11,611 bases of DNA. Origin: an uncultured Legionella sp. (GTDB lineage: Bacteria > Pseudomonadota > Gammaproteobacteria > Legionellales > Legionellaceae). Positions 1 through 7,376 of the stretch are shown here, one piece after another. Numbering within the stretch: the stretch's first letter is position 1; the number at the start of each line of letters is the position of its first letter. The notes beneath the pieces were generated by a model that saw nothing but the letters and a program-made list of their open reading frames with translations, had not been told where the DNA came from and searched no databases. The stretch is from assembly GCA_903885895.1 (NCBI GenBank), contig CAISKC010000360.1, positions 1-11,611 on the forward strand. The letters run 5' to 3'. A program made the position numbers and the translations under genes.

Positions 1-40
1 TAAACGGGGAGTCTATGAGAAAAAAAGAAATTGCTTCATC

Positions 41-121
41 GTGATCACTCTGAGATAATTTCTTCGCTTGCAAAAACAACGGAATATTAGGTGATCACAC
101 TAGGCGATAATCGGTGATCAC
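41..121. repeat. Three copies of the palindrome GTGATCAC
   Basis: The 8-base palindrome GTGATCAC occurs at 41-48, 91-98 and 114-121. The last two copies are 23 bases apart, centre to centre. Each contains a GATC (Dam-type) site. They fall in the decayed 3' part of the signal-peptide ORF. Their role is unknown; a regulator binding site or a repeat remnant are both possible. Confidence 0.4.
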
Positions 122-139
122 GTTCGCAGGAATACCCAC

Positions 140-214
140 CTATTCTTCCTCTGCAGCAAAAGCCATATTTGAACAGACAAAAAATGATAGAAATAATATA
201 AAAATAAATCTCAT
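140..214 (-). pseudogene. Signal-peptide-only ORF, probable remnant of an exported protein gene
   Basis: Reading leftwards from the ATG at 214-212, 24 codons encode a classic export signal: Met-Arg, then a hydrophobic core rich in Phe, Ile and Leu, then Ser-Asn-Met-Ala-Phe-Ala as a signal peptidase I site, then Ala-Glu-Glu-Glu and TAG at 142-140. An AGAGAG ribosome binding site lies about 8 bases upstream, and a strong promoter lies at 244-272. If processed, only AEEE would be released. The same frame continues past the TAG with protein-like sequence, meets a second stop (TGA, 97-95), and is then open to the window edge. I infer a gene disabled by stop codons. A genuine micro-peptide, or a leader unrelated to the downstream sequence, is the alternative. 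The family cannot be identified. Confidence 0.45.
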
Positions 215-243
215 TATGTTTCTCTCTAAATAAATTCCTCACA

Positions 244-272
244 ATAATACACAATGAAGACGCTTTGATCAA
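244..272 (-). promoter_or_regulatory. Sigma70-type promoter of the signal-peptide ORF
   Basis: On the minus strand, a -35 box TTGATC (272-267) and a -10 box TATTAT (249-244) are separated by exactly 17 bases. Transcription would start near 237, about 23 bases before the ATG at 214. Each box has at most two differences from consensus. Confidence 0.55.
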
Positions 273-378
273 TTTAAATTTAATAAAGCCTTTTTTTAAA
301 AAAATATAACATTATGTGCTTTTATTGGATGAACAAAAGAAAGCTCACAGTGTTCCTGGCATTGTTGCAGATTGTTTA

Positions 379-399
379 TCATGTGCCGCGCTCACATGA
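379..399. repeat. Perfect 7-bp inverted repeat
   Basis: TCATGTG (379-385) and CACATGA (393-399) are exact reverse complements around a 7-base GC-rich spacer (ccgcgct). The form fits a dimeric regulator operator or a small hairpin. No T-run follows, so a terminator is unlikely. Confidence 0.4.
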
Positions 400-403
400 C
401 AGG

Positions 404-549
404 TCCCCGAAATGCTGCTTTCAAACAAAGTATCGTTATGAAAAGACATTCAAATAGTGACCTATTCGTGTGGATCTCTCAGGGACAAGCAGAGATATAT
501 TGAATGTGCTCAATGCTAAGTCTGCATCCCCAATGCTGCTCACAAACAA
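404..549. repeat. Imperfect direct repeat, two copies
   Basis: A block of about 24 bases with the pattern TCCCC, then AATGCTGCT, then CAAACAA occurs at 404-428 and 527-549. The AATGCTGCT cores are 121 bases apart (411-419 and 532-540). The copies differ by a 2-base insertion and a few substitutions. This may be an old local duplication, or chance. Confidence 0.3.
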
Positions 550-614
550 TGCAATTTTCATCCAGGCATACCTCAAATAAAAAGCTGAAAAATTATACAT
601 TTGTGTCGTATATA

Positions 615-643
615 TTGACAATATGAAGGCATCAAGCTAGTTT
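615..643 (+). promoter_or_regulatory. Possible promoter of the PEBP-family gene
   Basis: A perfect -35 hexamer TTGACA (615-620) is followed after 17 bases by TAGTTT (638-643), which is only a partial -10 match. Transcription would start near 650, about 24 bases before the ATG at 674. The -35 box is strong and the -10 box weak. Confidence 0.3.
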
Positions 644-673
644 GATATATCTTATATTTTTTAAAGTAATCTT

Positions 674-1216
674 ATGAAAACAATCAAAATCATATCCTGT
701 TTGATCTTAATGGGATATTTTTGTGTTAAGAGTTTTGCCATGGGCTTTGAGCTAAGCAGCACCTCTTTTCATGCAAATGAAATAATACCTCAACGCTACA
801 CCTCTTGCGAAGGGCAGCCAAATATCTCTCCACAACTGTCTTGGAAAAATTCCCCAGACAATACCCAATCCTTTGCTCTCATTATGAATGATCTGGATGC
901 GGCCAATCACAATTGGGTGCATTGGATATTATTCAACATACCGTCCAATGTGACTCAGTTCGCAGAAAGCACCAATTTGCCAATTGAAGCAATGAGTGGT
1001 TTAAACAGTTGGCGTACCTCAGGGTACGGTGGACCTTGTCCTCCGAGGGGTACTCATCGGTATTTTTTCAGGCTGTATGCTTTAGACACGGTACTCCAGT
1101 TGCCCAATACTGCACGGTATGCTGATGTGATCGATGCCATGCAAGGACATGTCTTGGGTGAAGCCGTATTGGTGGGACGTGTTGCGGCATCCCGAAGACA
1201 AAGTGAGGAGGAATAA
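674..1216 (+). CDS. Exported YbhB/YbcL-type phosphatidylethanolamine-binding (Raf kinase inhibitor-like) protein
   Basis: This 180-residue protein belongs to the PEBP superfamily, small beta-fold proteins with an anion/phospholipid-head-group pocket. Bacterial members are mostly of unknown physiological role. Family signs are SPQLSW (52-57), the ALIMNDLDA...NWVHW segment (68-84), GYGGPCPPRGTHRY (117-130) followed by FFRLYALD, and a C-terminal GHVLGEAVLVGR (158-169). The Asp, His and Pro residues of the ligand pocket are in the expected order. Residues 1-22 form a signal peptide (Lys-Thr-Ile-Lys, hydrophobic core, Ser-Phe-Ala), so the protein is probably periplasmic. The ribosome binding site before ATG 674 is weak (AAAGTA). 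The tail after GR is somewhat long and charged (RRQSEEE). The gene converges on the mazG-like gene with a gap of only 5 bases. Confidence 0.9.
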   Translation: MKTIKIISCLILMGYFCVKSFAMGFELSSTSFHANEIIPQRYTSCEGQPNISPQLSWKNSPDNTQSFALIMNDLDAANHNWVHWILFNIPSNVTQFAESTNLPIEAMSGLNSWRTSGYGGPCPPRGTHRYFFRLYALDTVLQLPNTARYADVIDAMQGHVLGEAVLVGRVAASRRQSEEE

Positions 1217-1221
1217 CGGAT

Positions 1222-1602
1222 TTACCCTACTAACTGTTTGGCACGATCCCAAAATTGCATCAATGTTTCGAAAGAATGACCTTTCAAATCAGAGAGGCCT
1301 TGTTCTTGAGCTTGTGCCTTGACTGAATTGAGTCGACGCTCAAATTTTTCCAGCGCTTCAGAAAGTGTTTTTTTCGGTGATAATTTACAAAATACACATA
1401 ATGAAAACACCGCATGCAACAAATCCCCTATTTCTTCTTGTAAGGCATCAGGATGATTTGTTTGTGCAGAAGCTGACAAATGTTCTTGTACTTCAGCGCA
1501 TTCATTTTGAATTTGCTGCATAATTTGTGCTGTATTTTCCCATTGAAAGCCAAAATCTGTAGCAGCGTGCTCTAGCGCAGTTACTTTATCTAATAGGTTC
1601 AT
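1222..1602 (-). CDS. Short MazG-family nucleotide pyrophosphohydrolase
   Basis: This 126-residue all-alpha NTP pyrophosphohydrolase is of the MazG type. Such enzymes hydrolyse nucleoside triphosphates to monophosphate plus pyrophosphate and clean up aberrant or excess nucleotides in the cytoplasm. The divalent-metal motif is complete: E34xxE37 (NECAEVQE) and E57xxD60 (EEIGDLLHAVF). The usual aromatic start of the domain (DFGFQW, 16-21) and a helical C-terminus (FWDRAKQL) are also present. It corresponds to a single MazG domain, about half the length of E. coli MazG, so I give no gene symbol. The ATG overlaps the stop of the upstream MFS gene (ATGA at 1602-1599), which suggests one transcript and translational coupling. 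Its own 3' end faces the PEBP gene. Confidence 0.88.
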   Translation of the reverse strand: MNLLDKVTALEHAATDFGFQWENTAQIMQQIQNECAEVQEHLSASAQTNHPDALQEEIGDLLHAVFSLCVFCKLSPKKTLSEALEKFERRLNSVKAQAQEQGLSDLKGHSFETLMQFWDRAKQLVG

Positions 1603-3002
1603 GCTGATTCACCCTTACGATTCATCATTAAAGAAGATTTATCCATTCGCAGTGTAACCCAAACGCCACAAAATACCGAGCAAGAAATCAATACAAAGGG
1701 GGCGTAAAAAACGGATTTATCTTGGTTAATTAGGATGCTCAAATCATAATCGTGAATAGCGATACTTAATAGTAACGCTGACAAAGCAATCCCCAGGCTA
1801 ATCGCCAATTGTCGAACGATATTGAATGCTGCAGCAGCTTGACTAATTTGCTCATCAGAAAACTCGGAAATCCCTATTGCCTGTATCGGAGCCCCACATA
1901 AACCACTCACTAATCCCCTAGCAAATAAAATAGCAAACCCTAACCAAACCGGGCTCGTTGCATCTACACATAAAATAAGTGGTGTGATAAGTCCCACACC
2001 AGCCAAACCCATGCTGATAGGTAATTTAGCTGAATATAGTTCAAAGAGTTTCACAGAAAAGCGGCTGGAGCAGATGGCGCCAAAGGCTTGCATCCCCATA
2101 ATCATCCCTGCAAACATAGGGGAATACCCCACATTCATTTGTAAATAAATGGCAATAATAAATATAGATCCAAAATGACCAACTTGGAAAAAAGTCTGGA
2201 TTAAATTAGCTTGAACAAACAGTTTTTTGCGGAATAAATCCAGATGAATAAGAGGCGTTGGACAGGTATCCTCTTGACGAATAAACAGGTAACCCAATAC
2301 AAAAGCAAGTATCAGTTCAACCACAATATTCCAAGTAGCCCAATTAGTACCAACGATAGATAATACGTGAAAAATTAATAACAAAGCCGTTCCAGAATAG
2401 ATGAATCCCAAAAAATCCAACGGTAATTTGTTTGGCAAACGGTATTCCTTCAGTAAACAGTAAGAATATGCCATGATGATGGCACAAATAGGCGTCACAA
2501 ATAAAAACACCCAACGCCAGTCAAAATAATGAATCATCATCCCACCCAACATTGGCGCTAACCCAGGTGCAATCAAAGATGGAATAAAAATATAGCTGGA
2601 GATGCTGGCATATTCGGATGGCTCAAAGGCACGGAAAACCATCGTCATGCCAACTGGTACAATAAGACCGCTAGACAAACCTTGTACAAATCGCATCCCC
2701 ACTAAAAATGCAATATTAGGCGCGAGTGCACACAATAAGGAACTTATACCAAAAGCTGCAACTGCATACATAAAAATACGCTTACTACCGAAACGATCGC
2801 CCATCCAAGGGCTGATTGGAATGCTTAAGGATAAAGCAAGCAAAAAAGCATTATTGACCCATTGTGTATCGGTTACCAATACATGAAAATGCTCAGCAAT
2901 AGCAGGTAAGGCAATATTAACTATTGTCAAATCTAATTTATCTAGAAACAAAATCACTGCATAAATCGCAGCAACGGTATATTTATATTCAATTTCCCGC
3001 AT
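1599..3002 (-). CDS. DHA2-type (14-helix) MFS drug efflux transporter
   Basis: This 467-residue inner-membrane protein belongs to the major facilitator superfamily, proton-coupled multidrug antiporters of the EmrB/QacA kind. Visible motifs are LDLTIVNIALP (23-33), which is the D1 motif of 14-helix exporters, and GDRFGSKR (68-75, motif A, in the loop between helices 2 and 3). MRFVQGLSSGLIVP (103-116, motif B) and the antiporter motif C region APGLAPMLGG (145-154) followed by DWRWVF are also present. About 14 hydrophobic segments can be counted along the whole length, so it appears intact. The substrate cannot be read from the sequence. It is the first gene of an operon with the MazG-like gene. 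No EmrA-type membrane-fusion partner is next to it. The start at 3002 has only a weak ribosome binding site (GATGAG). Confidence 0.92.
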   Translation of the reverse strand: MREIEYKYTVAAIYAVILFLDKLDLTIVNIALPAIAEHFHVLVTDTQWVNNAFLLALSLSIPISPWMGDRFGSKRIFMYAVAAFGISSLLCALAPNIAFLVGMRFVQGLSSGLIVPVGMTMVFRAFEPSEYASISSYIFIPSLIAPGLAPMLGGMMIHYFDWRWVFLFVTPICAIIMAYSYCLLKEYRLPNKLPLDFLGFIYSGTALLLIFHVLSIVGTNWATWNIVVELILAFVLGYLFIRQEDTCPTPLIHLDLFRKKLFVQANLIQTFFQVGHFGSIFIIAIYLQMNVGYSPMFAGMIMGMQAFGAICSSRFSVKLFELYSAKLPISMGLAGVGLITPLILCVDATSPVWLGFAILFARGLVSGLCGAPIQAIGISEFSDEQISQAAAAFNIVRQLAISLGIALSALLLSIAIHDYDLSILINQDKSVFYAPFVLISCSVFCGVWVTLRMDKSSLMMNRKGESA

Positions 3003-3099
3003 ACTATTATCTCATCAAGGTATCTTACTATCCATTGAGTCGTAGCCACGTTTAATTATGACACGTTTTAATTAAATTGAGGCCCATGTAGAAGTAAAT

Positions 3100-3129
3100 T
3101 TGCAAGTCATTGCCAGATGAGGATAAAAT
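3100..3129 (+). promoter_or_regulatory. Promoter of tRNA-Arg(CCT)
   Basis: TTGCAA (3100-3105) and TAAAAT (3124-3129) are separated by 18 bases. The expected transcription start (about 3136) lies immediately before the tRNA at 3138, which supports the assignment. Confidence 0.5.
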
Positions 3130-3137
3130 CAGTTTCC

Positions 3138-3214
3138 GTCCCAGTGGCGCAGCTGGATAGCGCGGCCCCCTCCTAAGGGGCAGGTCGCAAGTTCGAATCT
3201 TGCCTGGGACACCA
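3138..3214 (+). tRNA. tRNA-Arg (anticodon CCT)
   Basis: This 77-base tRNA folds completely by eye. The acceptor stem GTCCCAG (3138-3144) pairs with CTGGGAC (3204-3210). The D arm is GCGC...GCGC. The anticodon stem GCCCC/GGGGC encloses the loop CTCCTAA with anticodon CCT at 3172-3174. The T arm is GCAAG-TTCGAAT-CTTGC (3187-3203). The discriminator base A and an encoded CCA end the gene (3211-3214). It reads the rare arginine codon AGG. It stands alone, between the minus-strand MFS gene and the plus-strand lipopolysaccharide genes. No second copy of its 3' end is present in the window, so there is no sign of an integrated element bordered by it here. Confidence 0.96.
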
Positions 3215-3350
3215 ATAAAAGTCTGTGATGGTCGGTTCGTCCACTCGACCCAACGTATGCTAATTTCTTCAAATCTAGCGTTACGCGGCTATATTTTAAA
3301 AGAAAAATGCATTAATATTAACCGATCAACGATGATGTAAGAGAATTGCA

Positions 3351-4577
3351 ATGAAGTCCTTTAAAACATATCTGGCTACGTACCAATCAAACTTATTGGT
3401 TCTGGTTATGTTGTGTATTACATTAGGTCCCAGCTTGAAAAGCATCGCAGTCAGTATTGCAATAGCTGTCATCTTATTTTCACCGCAATATCGAGCAGAC
3501 ATACGTTTTATGTTTGCGCAACCGATCACTTGGGTGCTCTTAGCAATGTGTGGCATTGCCATACTAGGCTGTACCTGGAGTATCGCAACGACTTCTCAAA
3601 AATTTTCTATGGCAGAGAAATATTGCAAGCTATTGTACTTACCTTTATTTGCAGCAGGGTTTGCTCATAAAAAAATACGTTATGCAGGTATCCATGCTTA
3701 CCTTTTTGGGATAATAATTACTTGCTGCATCTCGTTATATCACGCTCATTCCAATCCAGGTCGGGTTTTTTATAATCATATCATCACGGGATACATGGTA
3801 GCTTTTGCTGCTTATTTGTCCGCTTGGTTATGCGTCCAGACCCAAAACAAATGGTATAAAATGGGATATATCATCCTGACTTTTCTCTTTACTTTTCAAG
3901 TACTGTTTTTGAATACTGGTCGGACAGGTTATCTCGTCTATGGTTTGTTATTTTTGTTATTTTTCTTACAGCATATTTCATTGAAATCAGTACGTTATGC
4001 CCTGTTGTCTTTTGTATTCAGTTTTATGGTTCTCTTTCAATACATGCCTTCAGATACCTTGTTGAATCGGGTGCATAAAGTATTTCAAGATATTTCCGCC
4101 TATCAATCTGGTCAAAAAGATACAAGTGTTGGGTTTCGTATACAATTTCATCATTATGCTAAACAGTTATTTTTATCTAAGCCGTTGATAGGGTATGGCA
4201 CAGGTAGTTTTACGCCGCAGTATTTTAATGACAATCCCATTCCAAGTTGGGACCAACCTTTGCCGGATCCACATAGCCAATATTGGTCGACTGCTAGTGA
4301 ATTAGGATTATTAGGTATCACCGCACTTTTTCTAATCTTGTTTTGGTTAAGCAAAATGAGTTTTGAGCTGCATGAGATGCGGTCAATTTTACAAGCCGTA
4401 CTATTACCATTTTGTATCATAAACTTTTCTGATGGATTACTGGTCAATACAGGGATTGGTTATTTATTCATTACTTTTACTGGTTTGTGTTTAGGGGAGT
4501 TGGTTGAATCACGGCGGAATCAAACATCGCAAACCATCCAGAAAAAAGCACATGCAACAGAGTGCGTTCCCGGATGA
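3351..4577 (+). CDS. O-antigen ligase/polymerase-family membrane protein (WaaL/Wzy-like)
   Basis: This 408-residue polytopic inner-membrane protein has around ten hydrophobic segments and one large periplasmic loop (about 232-315). The family (O-antigen ligase, Pfam Wzy_C type) transfers polysaccharide from undecaprenyl-pyrophosphate to lipid A-core, or polymerises O units. Key features are NTGRTGYLVYGL (188-199), SVGFRIQFHHYAKQL (259-273), the GYGTGSF motif (281-287) and DPHSQYWSTASELGLLG (306-322). Arg191, Arg263 and His308 occupy the places where the family has its functional arginines and histidine. A good ribosome binding site (AAGAGA) precedes ATG 3351. The stop overlaps the start of the glycosyltransferase gene (ATGA), so the two are co-translated. 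That context favours an LPS role. Ligase and polymerase cannot be told apart from sequence alone. Confidence 0.85.
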   Translation: MKSFKTYLATYQSNLLVLVMLCITLGPSLKSIAVSIAIAVILFSPQYRADIRFMFAQPITWVLLAMCGIAILGCTWSIATTSQKFSMAEKYCKLLYLPLFAAGFAHKKIRYAGIHAYLFGIIITCCISLYHAHSNPGRVFYNHIITGYMVAFAAYLSAWLCVQTQNKWYKMGYIILTFLFTFQVLFLNTGRTGYLVYGLLFLLFFLQHISLKSVRYALLSFVFSFMVLFQYMPSDTLLNRVHKVFQDISAYQSGQKDTSVGFRIQFHHYAKQLFLSKPLIGYGTGSFTPQYFNDNPIPSWDQPLPDPHSQYWSTASELGLLGITALFLILFWLSKMSFELHEMRSILQAVLLPFCIINFSDGLLVNTGIGYLFITFTGLCLGELVESRRNQTSQTIQKKAHATECVPG

Positions 4578-5476
4578 ATGATAAGCATATTGCCATACGT
4601 CTTCCTAATTGGTTAGGGGATGTCATCATGACGTTACCCAGCTTGGAATCCTTAACAACTGCAGGCTATACGTTTGAATTATTTGGAAAAGCCTGGATCA
4701 AAGATTTATTTTCTGCCTACCTCTACCCTACTCATGTGATTTCAGATAATTATTGGGATACTCGGCGCTTATATCAAGCAAGTCAAGCAGGCCGCGCCCT
4801 ATTATTTACAAATAGTCTGTCTAGCGCAGCACATCTTGCCTTTAACGGGATGCAGAGTTTTGGATATCGGTCTTGCGCTCGGCAAATTTTACTCTCTCGA
4901 ACAATGCGCAAAAAATCAGGATTACATGAAATAGAATACTTTTGGCAATTAGCACAATTTGCAGCACAACAAACTTTACTTATGCCAAGAAATCCAACAT
5001 TAATAGTCTCAGATATCTACCAGAAACAAGCTGAAGCGCTTTTAAAACAATACCAAATTCAACAAGATTTTTTTGTGATTTGCCCGGGTGCCATTGGGCA
5101 CGGGGCGAATAAACAATCCAAAGCATGGCCACACTGGCCAGAATTATGTGCCTATTTATCACAGCAAGGTATCGCATTACTAGCTTGTCCAGCGCCTTTT
5201 GAAACAAAACAATTTGAACAAGCATTCGGCCAAGATGTCATGATGATACCTCATCTCAATCTACCGCTGTATGCAGCCGTCATGCAGCGTGCCAAACAAG
5301 TCATAGCAAATGACAGTGGCCCTTTGCATTTGGCCGCGGCAGTACAGGCCCCCGTTTTAGGTGTTTTTGGACAAACTAATCCGCAGCGTACACGTCCTTG
5401 GGGTGGTCAATATATTGGAGAAATGGGCCGTTGGCCCACGTGTGAGCAGGTTTTAGCAAATCTTCATATAACGTAG
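4574..5476 (+). CDS. Glycosyltransferase family 9 protein, probable LPS heptosyltransferase
   Basis: This 300-residue GT-B fold enzyme of family 9 resembles heptosyltransferases such as WaaF, which add L-glycero-D-manno-heptose from ADP-heptose to the LPS inner core on the cytoplasmic face. The N-terminus IAIRLPNWLGDVIMTLPSLE (6-25) is the typical acceptor-side start. The C-terminal half carries PGAIGHGANKQSKAWP (171-186) and NDSGPLHLAAAVQAPVLGVFG (246-266), the nucleotide-sugar binding signature. It is about 45 residues shorter than typical WaaF, with the loss spread over the middle and C-terminus. An in-frame GTG at 4562 exists, but ATG 4574 overlaps the preceding stop as ATGA and places RLPNWLGD at the usual distance from the start, so I chose it. 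The donor and acceptor sugars are inferred. Confidence 0.88.
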   Translation: MNDKHIAIRLPNWLGDVIMTLPSLESLTTAGYTFELFGKAWIKDLFSAYLYPTHVISDNYWDTRRLYQASQAGRALLFTNSLSSAAHLAFNGMQSFGYRSCARQILLSRTMRKKSGLHEIEYFWQLAQFAAQQTLLMPRNPTLIVSDIYQKQAEALLKQYQIQQDFFVICPGAIGHGANKQSKAWPHWPELCAYLSQQGIALLACPAPFETKQFEQAFGQDVMMIPHLNLPLYAAVMQRAKQVIANDSGPLHLAAAVQAPVLGVFGQTNPQRTRPWGGQYIGEMGRWPTCEQVLANLHIT

Positions 5477-5495
5477 AGAAACATTGCTCTCTCTT

Positions 5496-7340
5496 TTAGA
5501 TTCCGGGGGGATGTTGCGTGTCGTCTTGAGAATCAGCCGCTATAGGCTGATTTGCAACTTTAAGCTCTTGCGTTTTAACGGCGTGCTCTTCTTCTTCCCT
5601 ATCTAAATCTGTTGGAGTCAACGCCCCTGTGCCAGGTGGTTGCCCGCTAACCTGAAGAATCGTATGTAATTTTGCTGATTGACTTTGCAATTTTTCTAAT
5701 TGCACCAAAGCATACTGAGTGCTCGCTCGCTCTTGTGGATTTTCTAAAGTTAACAATTTAATCAAACTTTGTAATTTTTTCCCTGTTGGACTAGCAAAAA
5801 CAGGATAATCAAAATTGAGCGCTTGTTCAGACCAGTCTGGAGAGCTGGATAACACCAAATAATCATACAATGCTAGACCAAGTTGATAGCTCATAAATTT
5901 ATCGGCATCTAATTCAATCGGTTTTCCGGCATCTACATGCCAGGTTAAAAGACTTTTCTTATATTCTGGTGGTGCAAAAGGCAGTGTGACAATCGCACCT
6001 TTAGCCAATATTTTACCTTCAGGATTAATCGTTTGAAAAGCTTTCATATCATTTACAAACATTTTATTTTCTGCAGCCAGCAAGAAATTAGAAAGTTTAA
6101 TATCAGAGTGCATGGCTTGTTGCGCAAGCATTGTCTGACAAAACTGAGCCATTTGTCCTATATCAGATATAGCTTTTTGTAACACCTCAGAATTTTCTTG
6201 ACTCGCTTGTTGTTCTTTTCTGTTTGAACGAAGATCACCAACCAACGCAAACTCTGAAATCACAATTGGATAAGGATTATATTCAGATAAGCATGTCGCA
6301 AATGTTTGGGATAAAAACTCATTGACTGGCGTTGCGCGTAAGCGCTGAATCAAACTCGCTGGATTAGGCTGTTCGACCCGCAAAACGATTAACTCTTTGA
6401 GCAGGTCGTTTTGTAATAGCCAGGTTTTATTGTTTGCACTAGATATTTTACGAACATACATACTGTCCATATTCGGTAAGATTTCATAAATATAAGCTTT
6501 ATTTTTAGCCATCTGCTCATTATACTCAGCAATGCTTTCTTCAGACATATCTGGATCTGAAGATGTATCAATAGGCTTATTGAAATCAGCACTATGAAAT
6601 ATCCTAGATATTTGTTCTTTGTTATCCTGACTAGCTTTTTGAAAATCTTGGCGTAAAGCTAATGCAATAGATCCATGCGTAACATAGCGTGCTGTTAATA
6701 TGGGTACATCACGAATTACCTCATTAATTTGACCGTTAATTTGGTTCAATAAGTTTTGATATTGTACTAACTCAGAAGAAGGTAGGGTTGTAAAATTAAT
6801 AGTATGAAGCAATTGATGCTTTACTTGCTGCAAGCCATAAAAATAGTTTAAAGAAGAAAATCCATTCGCATCATGTAGCATTAATAAATTTTGAATATAT
6901 TGATCAATTTGCGGACTTCTTCTTGTAGCCCACAAAAACGAAACCGCATTGAGAACAGAACCAACCCATGATGGCCCAACCTCTTCTCTCCACTGCTGAA
7001 TAATATTTGGAGCATTGGGTATACCGGTTAATTCGTTCAACAACATTTCTGTAGACAATAATGATACAGGTATTTTCTTATCTGTTGTCACATGTGACCA
7101 CTCTTCTGAAATACCACTCCAATCAAAAATTGCTTTAAGGTTTCCTTGTACTGATCGTGGATCAAAGAGGCTGTCTAAAGCCAAATTGATTAATTCTTGC
7201 TGAAAATAATGAATCTCTTGCAATAATTGCCGAGCTTCACTCATATTTCCATTTTCAAGAGCGTGATGATACGCTTCAATTTTTAAATTAAATCTGGTGA
7301 AACGCGGATCACGCTTAGGATTATCAATAATTTCCAGCAT
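5496..7340 (-). CDS. Divergent eukaryotic-like Ser/Thr protein kinase, candidate secreted effector
   Basis: This 614-residue protein has a helical N-terminal region (1-280) that I do not recognise, followed by a divergent protein-kinase fold (about 283-550). I read the lobes as YVRKIS (probable beta3 Lys298), an alpha-C helix with Glu316 (LLKELIVLR), and hinge IVISEFALVGDL (359-370), which resembles the usual VmEyapgGdL. The catalytic loop is MHSDIKLSNFL (410-420) with Asp413, Lys415 and Asn418. The DFG equivalent is DMK (431-433), the APE-like motif is APPEY (456-460), and ENPQERAS (533-540) carries the conserved late Arg538. No glycine-rich loop is evident. The catalytic residues appear present, so activity is plausible. 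The tail is acidic and polar (EEEE at 582-585), with no signal peptide or membrane segment. Injection into a host cell is inferred from the family and the ankyrin-gene neighbour. Confidence 0.68.
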   Translation of the reverse strand: MLEIIDNPKRDPRFTRFNLKIEAYHHALENGNMSEARQLLQEIHYFQQELINLALDSLFDPRSVQGNLKAIFDWSGISEEWSHVTTDKKIPVSLLSTEMLLNELTGIPNAPNIIQQWREEVGPSWVGSVLNAVSFLWATRRSPQIDQYIQNLLMLHDANGFSSLNYFYGLQQVKHQLLHTINFTTLPSSELVQYQNLLNQINGQINEVIRDVPILTARYVTHGSIALALRQDFQKASQDNKEQISRIFHSADFNKPIDTSSDPDMSEESIAEYNEQMAKNKAYIYEILPNMDSMYVRKISSANNKTWLLQNDLLKELIVLRVEQPNPASLIQRLRATPVNEFLSQTFATCLSEYNPYPIVISEFALVGDLRSNRKEQQASQENSEVLQKAISDIGQMAQFCQTMLAQQAMHSDIKLSNFLLAAENKMFVNDMKAFQTINPEGKILAKGAIVTLPFAPPEYKKSLLTWHVDAGKPIELDADKFMSYQLGLALYDYLVLSSSPDWSEQALNFDYPVFASPTGKKLQSLIKLLTLENPQERASTQYALVQLEKLQSQSAKLHTILQVSGQPPGTGALTPTDLDREEEEHAVKTQELKVANQPIAADSQDDTQHPPGI

Positions 7341-7341
7341 A

Positions 7342-7370
7342 TTGTCTATCTTTTGTCTAATGTGTATACT
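7342..7370 (+). promoter_or_regulatory. Promoter of the ankyrin-repeat gene
   Basis: TTGTCT (7342-7347) and TATACT (7365-7370) are 17 bases apart. The start of transcription would be near 7377. That excludes the in-frame TTG at 7353 as a start codon and supports one of the downstream ATGs. Confidence 0.5.
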
Positions 7371-7376
7371 ATATTA

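Larger units (their letters stand above)
215..673. other. Non-coding stretch with promoter elements and small repeats
   Basis: No convincing gene is seen in these 459 bases. They hold the promoter of the leftward signal-peptide ORF (244-272) and a T7A7 tract near 291-304. They also hold a perfect 7-base inverted repeat (379-399), an imperfect direct repeat (404-428 and 527-549) and a possible promoter for the rightward PEBP-family gene. The one minus-strand reading frame of about 60 codons (621-436) has no good ribosome binding site or recognisable domain. Confidence 0.6.

Noticed and set aside
87..272. Minus-strand frame of about 61 codons
   Set aside because: It runs in a different frame over the signal-peptide ORF, which has the better ribosome binding site and promoter; its start lies within the promoter -35 box.
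436..621. Minus-strand frame of about 61 codons
   Set aside because: No ribosome binding site before the ATG, no recognisable domain, and it spans one of the direct repeats.
1134..1322. Plus-strand frame overlapping the PEBP and MazG genes
   Set aside because: A shadow of two genes with clear family motifs in other frames.
2602..2886. Plus-strand frame of 94 codons inside the MFS gene
   Set aside because: Antisense to a well-supported transporter; basic, low-complexity translation without a family.
3230..3250. GGTCG/CGACC stem after the tRNA as a terminator
   Set aside because: Only five base pairs, a long loop and no T-run.
4154..4447. Minus-strand frame of 97 codons inside the O-antigen ligase-type gene
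   Set aside because: Antisense shadow covering the most conserved part of that gene.
4562..4576. GTG 4562 as start of the glycosyltransferase
   Set aside because: ATG 4574 overlaps the upstream stop as ATGA and gives the usual family N-terminus.
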